From: Tsukamurella conjunctivitidis | GTDB taxonomy: Bacteria; Actinomycetota; Actinomycetes; Mycobacteriales; Mycobacteriaceae | Direction: 5' to 3' | DNA: 64,000 nt | Assembly: GCF_007858475.1 (NCBI RefSeq) | Contig: NZ_VIGX01000014.1 | Location: 1 to 64,000, forward strand | In this document: piece by piece, positions 60,465-64,000 of the stretch | How positions within the stretch are numbered: position 1 is the first letter of the stretch | Layout of the letters: the number at the start of each line of letters is the position of its first letter | Position numbers and translations under genes: made by a program | Notes under the pieces: generated by a model | Told to the model about the DNA's origin: nothing | The model's database searches: none | Seen by the model: the letters and a program-made list of their open reading frames with translations, nothing else

Positions 60465-61607
60465 TCAGACCAGCCCGCCCACACGCTCCCCGGCGACGGA
60501 TGCGGACAGCACGCGGGAGACGCCGTCGGCGGTGGCGGGCCAGGAGAACTCCCCCGCCCGCTCCTGCGCCTTCGCGCCCAGCTCCTCGCGGAGCAGCGCA
60601 TCGGTGAGCAGCACGTGCACGGACTCGGTGAGACCGGCGAGGTCGCGGACCAGGAGGCCGGTGGCACCGTCGACCACGGAATCGGTGAGCCCGCGCGAAC
60701 TGACGTAGCCGACGGTGGGCACGCCGTGCTGCGCCGCCTCGATCACGGTGATGCCCCAGCCCTCCTTGCGCGAGGGCATCACGTGCACCCAGGCCCGCGA
60801 GAGCAGGCGGTGCTTGCGCTGCTCGGTCACGTGGCCGTGGAAGGTCACCCGGTCGAGCACACCGAGCTTCGCGGCGTGGGCGTAGAGCTCCTCGTCCCAC
60901 CAGCCGCTGCCGATGACGTCGAGGTGCAGGTCCGGCACCCGGCGGCGCAGGCGGGCGAGCACATCGAGGGCGTCCTCGATCTGCTTGTGCGGCACCAGCC
61001 GCGACAGCACCACCATCCGCGGCGACGCCGACCGCACGTCCGCGACGCCCGGCGCCACCCCGTCGATCCCGTTGCGCACCACGGCCACCCGCTCCGGTCC
61101 CACGCCGAGGAGCGCCAGCTCCTCCGCCGAGGGCAGCGAGACCGTGAGGTACTGCGCACCGCGGTGCACCCAGGGCGAGAGCCGCGACTCGATGAACCAG
61201 CCGATCCGCGCGACGAGCCGCCCGGCGACCGGCCACTGCTCGCGGTGGCAGTGGTGCACGAGCACGGTCACGGGCACGCCCGCGACGAGTCGTGCGAAGA
61301 AGGGGATGCCGTTCTGCGTGTCGATCACCGCATCGGGGCGGATGCCGCGCAGCGGGCCGCGGCCGAAGCGTGCGAGCACGATCGCGAGCAACGCCAGCGG
61401 GTAGACGGTGAAGCGGCCGCCGCCGCGGGAGACGCGGACGCCGTGCACGGTCTCGGACCGCAGGGCACCCGGGTACATCGCGGTGCGCAGCGTGACCCGC
61501 ACGGCGCGGGCGGCCAGCTCCTGCCCGACGCGCTCCAGGTACAGCTCACTGCCGCCGCCCTGCGGGTGGCGGGTGTCACGCCAACACAGCAGGAGGACTT
61601 CACGCAC
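60465..61607 (-). CDS. GT4 family glycosyltransferase (Rv0225-like)
   Basis: 380 aa from GTG 61607 (VREVLLLCWRD); longer in-frame starts lack family similarity. It is a GT-B fold enzyme: DTRHPQGGGSELYLERVG (glycine-rich acceptor loop), VVLSRLVPHKQIEDALDVLA, HGHVTEQRKHRLLSRAWVHV, and the E-x7-E donor motif in SRKEGWGITVIEAAQHGVP. It transfers an NDP-sugar onto an unknown envelope acceptor. It is divergent from the methyltransferase with only 25 bp between starts, the same partners as Rv0224c/Rv0225. TACCCT lies 7 bases before the GTG. Confidence 0.88.
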   Translation of the reverse strand: MREVLLLCWRDTRHPQGGGSELYLERVGQELAARAVRVTLRTAMYPGALRSETVHGVRVSRGGGRFTVYPLALLAIVLARFGRGPLRGIRPDAVIDTQNGIPFFARLVAGVPVTVLVHHCHREQWPVAGRLVARIGWFIESRLSPWVHRGAQYLTVSLPSAEELALLGVGPERVAVVRNGIDGVAPGVADVRSASPRMVVLSRLVPHKQIEDALDVLARLRRRVPDLHLDVIGSGWWDEELYAHAAKLGVLDRVTFHGHVTEQRKHRLLSRAWVHVMPSRKEGWGITVIEAAQHGVPTVGYVSSRGLTDSVVDGATGLLVRDLAGLTESVHVLLTDALLREELGAKAQERAGEFSWPATADGVSRVLSASVAGERVGGLV

Positions 61608-61632
61608 GGCTTCTAGGGTACCGTCCGGTGGC
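61608..61632. promoter_or_regulatory. Overlapping divergent leaderless promoters
   Basis: In 25 bp, minus-strand TACCCT (61620-61615) serves GTG 61607 and plus-strand TACCGT (61619-61624) can serve GTG 61633. The two -10 boxes share bases 61619-61620, so the genes may compete for polymerase. Confidence 0.4.
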
Positions 61633-62397
61633 GTGTACCCCGCTACCTGGAAGAACGCGACGAAACGCCTCCGCCGCCGTGCCACGCTGCGGCGCTCGGT
61701 GGGGCTGCTGTCCGACTTCCGGTTCGAGCAGTCCGAGCCGGCCCGGTTCTACGGCTCACTCGCGCGCGACACCGTCGAGCTGACCGGTGACCTGTTCGGC
61801 GACCTCGACGGCGCACTCGTGCTCGACGTGGGTGGCGGCCCCGGCTACTTCGAGGACGCCTTCGCCGAGCACGGCGCCGTCTACGTCCCCGTCGAGCCCG
61901 ATCCCTCCGAGGCGCACGCCGCCGGAATCACCGCGTCGCGAGGGCTGCGCGGTTCGGGCCTCGCGCTCCCCATCGCCGACGGTGCCGTCGACGTCTGCCT
62001 CTCGTCCAACGTCGCCGAGCACGTGCGCGACTGGGAGGCGATGGGCGAGGAGATGCTGCGCGTCACCCGGCCCGGCGGCATGGTGATCCTCAGCTACACG
62101 CTCTGGTACGGCCCGTTCGGCGGCCACGAGATGGGGCAGACGCACTACCTGGGTGGCGAGCGCGCGGCCCGCATGTACACCCGCAAGCACGGGCATCCGC
62201 CGAAGAACCTCTACGGCACGTCGCTGTTCAAGGTGCTCGCGTCCGACGGGTTGCGGTGGGCCCGCCGGGTCGACGGTGCCGACCTGGTCGCGGCCTTCCC
62301 GCGCTACCACCCGTCGTGGGCGTGGTGGATGGTCCGCGTCCCGGTCCTGCGCGAACTCCTCGTCTCGAACCTGGTCCTGGTCTTCCGGACGCACTGA
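61633..62397 (+). CDS. SAM-dependent methyltransferase (Rv0224c-like)
   Basis: 254 aa from GTG 61633, the same length as Rv0224c. The SAM motif is ALVLDVGGGPGYFEDAFAEHG, with acidic VPVEPDPSE after it and CLSSNVAEHV / EEMLRVTRPGGMVILSYT as post-motifs of the Methyltransf_11 type. A basic N-terminus (KRLRRRATLRR) may associate with membrane. In this cluster the acceptor is probably a lipid or glycan intermediate of envelope synthesis (inference). It converges on the repeat protein gene across a strong hairpin. Confidence 0.9.
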   Translation: MYPATWKNATKRLRRRATLRRSVGLLSDFRFEQSEPARFYGSLARDTVELTGDLFGDLDGALVLDVGGGPGYFEDAFAEHGAVYVPVEPDPSEAHAAGITASRGLRGSGLALPIADGAVDVCLSSNVAEHVRDWEAMGEEMLRVTRPGGMVILSYTLWYGPFGGHEMGQTHYLGGERAARMYTRKHGHPPKNLYGTSLFKVLASDGLRWARRVDGADLVAAFPRYHPSWAWWMVRVPVLRELLVSNLVLVFRTH

Positions 62398-62410
62398 CCG
62401 GGACCGACGA

Positions 62411-62449
62411 CTCCGGCCCCCGCCGCGGGGTGCGCGGCGGGGGCCGGAG
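62411..62449. terminator. Bidirectional terminator hairpin
   Basis: CTCCGGCCCCCGCCGC (62411-62426) and GCGGCGGGGGCCGGAG (62434-62449) form a perfect 16-bp stem with a 7-base loop, between the stops of two convergent genes. Confidence 0.88.
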
Positions 62450-62462
62450 GCCGGGAACTCGG

Positions 62463-64000
62463 TCAGGCGGCGGCGGTGGAGTCCGCAGCGGCGTCCGCAG
62501 CGGACGCGGAATCGGTGTCCGCCGCGTCAGCGGCCGTCTCCGCCGGCTTCTCCGCGGGCGTCTCCGCCGCCTCCGCGGGCTCCTCAGCGGTGGTGGTGGA
62601 CTCCGCACCGGCCTCGGGGACAGCGGTCTCGGGGGCCGCGGTCTGCTCGGCCGCGTCGGCGCCCTTCGTATCCGAGCCCTTCGTATCCGCGCCCTTCGTG
62701 CCCGCGCCCGTCGTCGTGCCGGCGACCGACGTCTCGCCGGCCTCGGCCTCGCCCGCGTCCTTGGCTGCGGCTCCGCCCCCGACCACCGGGACGGCGGTCT
62801 CGTCGACGGCATCGTCGACCTTGAGGTGACGGGGACCACCGGCCTCCTGCGCGGCCAGGTCCTTCTCGGACAGCACGCTGAAGGGCTTCGACGGGGTGTC
62901 GAGCGTCTTCGCCGCGGCGTCGAGCGACTTCGCGGCGTCCGTGCCGGCGAGGCCCTCGAGCCCCTTGGTGACCTTGCCGAAGAGGTCGGTCAGACCGCCG
63001 CCGCCGATGATCGACGTCGCGAGCGTGACCGGCAGCGAGATCACGGTGGAGATCAGGGAGAACACGGGCTGCAGCAGGCTCAGGCCGAGGTTGACGGCGG
63101 GCGCCACGATGGTGTTGGTCACGAAGGAGATCGGGCCCGCGACGATGGGGCCGACGAACGGGATGTTCGCGATCAGGTTCGGGACGAGCTGCGCGCCGCC
63201 GGTGACCACGCCGCCGACGACGCCGGTCAGCAGCTCGGGAAGCTTGGCGATCCCGCCCGGCGTGCCGAGGCTCGCGACGACCAGCGAGACCACGCGGCCG
63301 ATCAGCTGGCCGTCCATGATGCCGAGGAGCTTGTCGTCGGGGAGGCCGCCGACGATCTCCTTGAGCTTGTCGGTCGGGATGGAACCGACCAGCTTGATGA
63401 GCTTGTCGGACGGCAGGCCGGCGACGATCGGGCCGAGCTTCTCCACCGGGATTCCGTTCACCAGCTCGGTGAGGGTTTTGTCGTCGAGGCCCGAGACCAC
63501 GGTGATGAGCTTGTCGGTCGGGATGCCCTTGACCAGCTGGGTGAGCTTGTCGGCCGGCAGCGCGCCGACGACGGGGGCGAGCTTCTCCACCGGGATGAGG
63601 CCGACGATCTCGCCGAGCTTCTTCTCATCGAAGCCCGACACCACCGCGGCCAGCTTCTCGGTGGGGATGTAGCCCACCAGCTGCGAGAGCTTGTCCGTCG
63701 GGAGCGCCGCGACGGCCGGGCCGATCTTCGCGGGGTCGACGGTGCCGATCACCTCGGTGAGCACGGACGTCGGCAGGCCCTCGACCAGCTTGGCGATGGT
63801 CGCCGGCGGCAGGGTCGCGACCACCGCGCCCAGTTTCTCCACGGGGATCTGCCCGACGAGGGCCGCGAGCTTGTCGTCCGGCAGGCCCCCGACCACGGGC
63901 CCGAGGACGTCGGCGGGGATACCGCCGACCAGGTCCTTGAGCTTCTGCTGATCGAGGCCCGAGACGACGGTGACGAGCCGCTCGGTCGGCAGCGCGCCCA
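62463..64000 (-). CDS. 12-residue-repeat protein with hydrophobic segment and acidic tail (5' end outside window)
   Basis: The frame runs off the right edge, so the N-terminus is missing; ~512 residues are seen. From 64000 to about 63309 it is an uninterrupted tandem array of at least nineteen 12-residue repeats, consensus LPxDKLxxLVGG / IPxEKLxxVVxG. They are arranged as a 48-residue superunit (four repeats), best seen in repeats 9-16. A ~115-residue hydrophobic, Gly/Val-rich region follows (LIGRVVSLVVASLG onward). The last ~160 residues are a disordered, Thr/Ala/Glu-rich tail with KGADTKGSDTKGAD. It probably forms a solenoid with a membrane-associated domain. I do not recognise a family and assign no function. 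Confidence 0.82.
   Translation of the reverse strand, partial: GALPTERLVTVVSGLDQQKLKDLVGGIPADVLGPVVGGLPDDKLAALVGQIPVEKLGAVVATLPPATIAKLVEGLPTSVLTEVIGTVDPAKIGPAVAALPTDKLSQLVGYIPTEKLAAVVSGFDEKKLGEIVGLIPVEKLAPVVGALPADKLTQLVKGIPTDKLITVVSGLDDKTLTELVNGIPVEKLGPIVAGLPSDKLIKLVGSIPTDKLKEIVGGLPDDKLLGIMDGQLIGRVVSLVVASLGTPGGIAKLPELLTGVVGGVVTGGAQLVPNLIANIPFVGPIVAGPISFVTNTIVAPAVNLGLSLLQPVFSLISTVISLPVTLATSIIGGGGLTDLFGKVTKGLEGLAGTDAAKSLDAAAKTLDTPSKPFSVLSEKDLAAQEAGGPRHLKVDDAVDETAVPVVGGGAAAKDAGEAEAGETSVAGTTTGAGTKGADTKGSDTKGADAAEQTAAPETAVPEAGAESTTTAEEPAEAAETPAEKPAETAADAADTDSASAADAAADSTAAA

Noticed and set aside
63309-64000. Regular ~36-bp periodicity resembling a CRISPR array
   Set aside because: The period is exactly twelve codons, there are no conserved repeats separated by unique spacers, and the reading frame is intact, so it is a protein repeat.

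Overview
The window is high-GC DNA from a mycolic-acid-containing actinobacterium (order Mycobacteriales). The marker genes are an AftD arabinosyltransferase, an LpqI glycosidase, a FabG4/HtdX/FadA2/FadE5 fatty-acid set, a DUF3068 (PorA-family) envelope protein, a bifunctional-type Dcd and a mycothiol-dependent MscR. Gene order partly follows two Mycobacterium tuberculosis blocks (the Rv0224c-Rv0228 and Rv0236A-Rv0244c neighbourhoods), but other conserved pairs are inserted. Tsukamurella or a close relative is my best guess; that is inference, not proof. I see no rRNA, prophage, IS element, CRISPR array or replication origin.

Layout. 1-6.7 kb: the tail of a repeat-bearing Ala/Pro-rich protein, a TetR/permease pair, AlaA, a YibE/F membrane protein and Dcd. 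6.7-13.7 kb: a lipoprotein, tRNA-Gly(CCC), small membrane proteins, MTA phosphorylase, a class III aminotransferase and a glutaminase-STAS fusion. 13.7-25.4 kb: a molybdopterin oxidoreductase, FadD and SDR, an AGCS symporter, and two TetR-controlled units (an MFS pump; an SDR plus a GlcG/HbpS-like protein). 25.4-33.7 kb: endonuclease IV, a methyltransferase, FadE5, and a YhgE/Pip exporter with a Walker-A-less ATPase-like partner. 33.7-38.4 kb: FadA2 divergent from FabG4-HtdX, followed by a TetR gene. Near-identical TTAC-N6-GTAA palindromes in front of fadE5, between fadA2 and fabG4, and in front of this tetR suggest one fatty-acid regulon. 38.4-53.2 kb: envelope genes (LpqI, a small secreted protein overlapping aftD, AftD, an acyltransferase, the DUF3068 protein, a flippase-like protein, a large membrane protein and a PapA-like condensation protein). 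53.3-60.2 kb: a tightly overlapped operon of two small membrane proteins, a receiver/thioredoxin-reductase-like fusion, a cNMP-domain histidine kinase and a UBP zinc finger. It is followed on the same strand by mycothiol-dependent mscR and a metallo-hydrolase. 60.4-64 kb: a GT4 glycosyltransferase divergent from a methyltransferase, then a long 12-residue-repeat protein that runs off the window.

The most interesting signals are the REC-flavoprotein/kinase/UBP operon as a possible undescribed redox-signalling system, the TTAC-N6-GTAA regulon, a highly iterated octamer GACGGTGC that also forms terminator stems, a three-copy intergenic palindromic repeat, and the 12/48-residue solenoid protein. 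All homology statements rest on recognising motifs and gene order by eye; no search was run.
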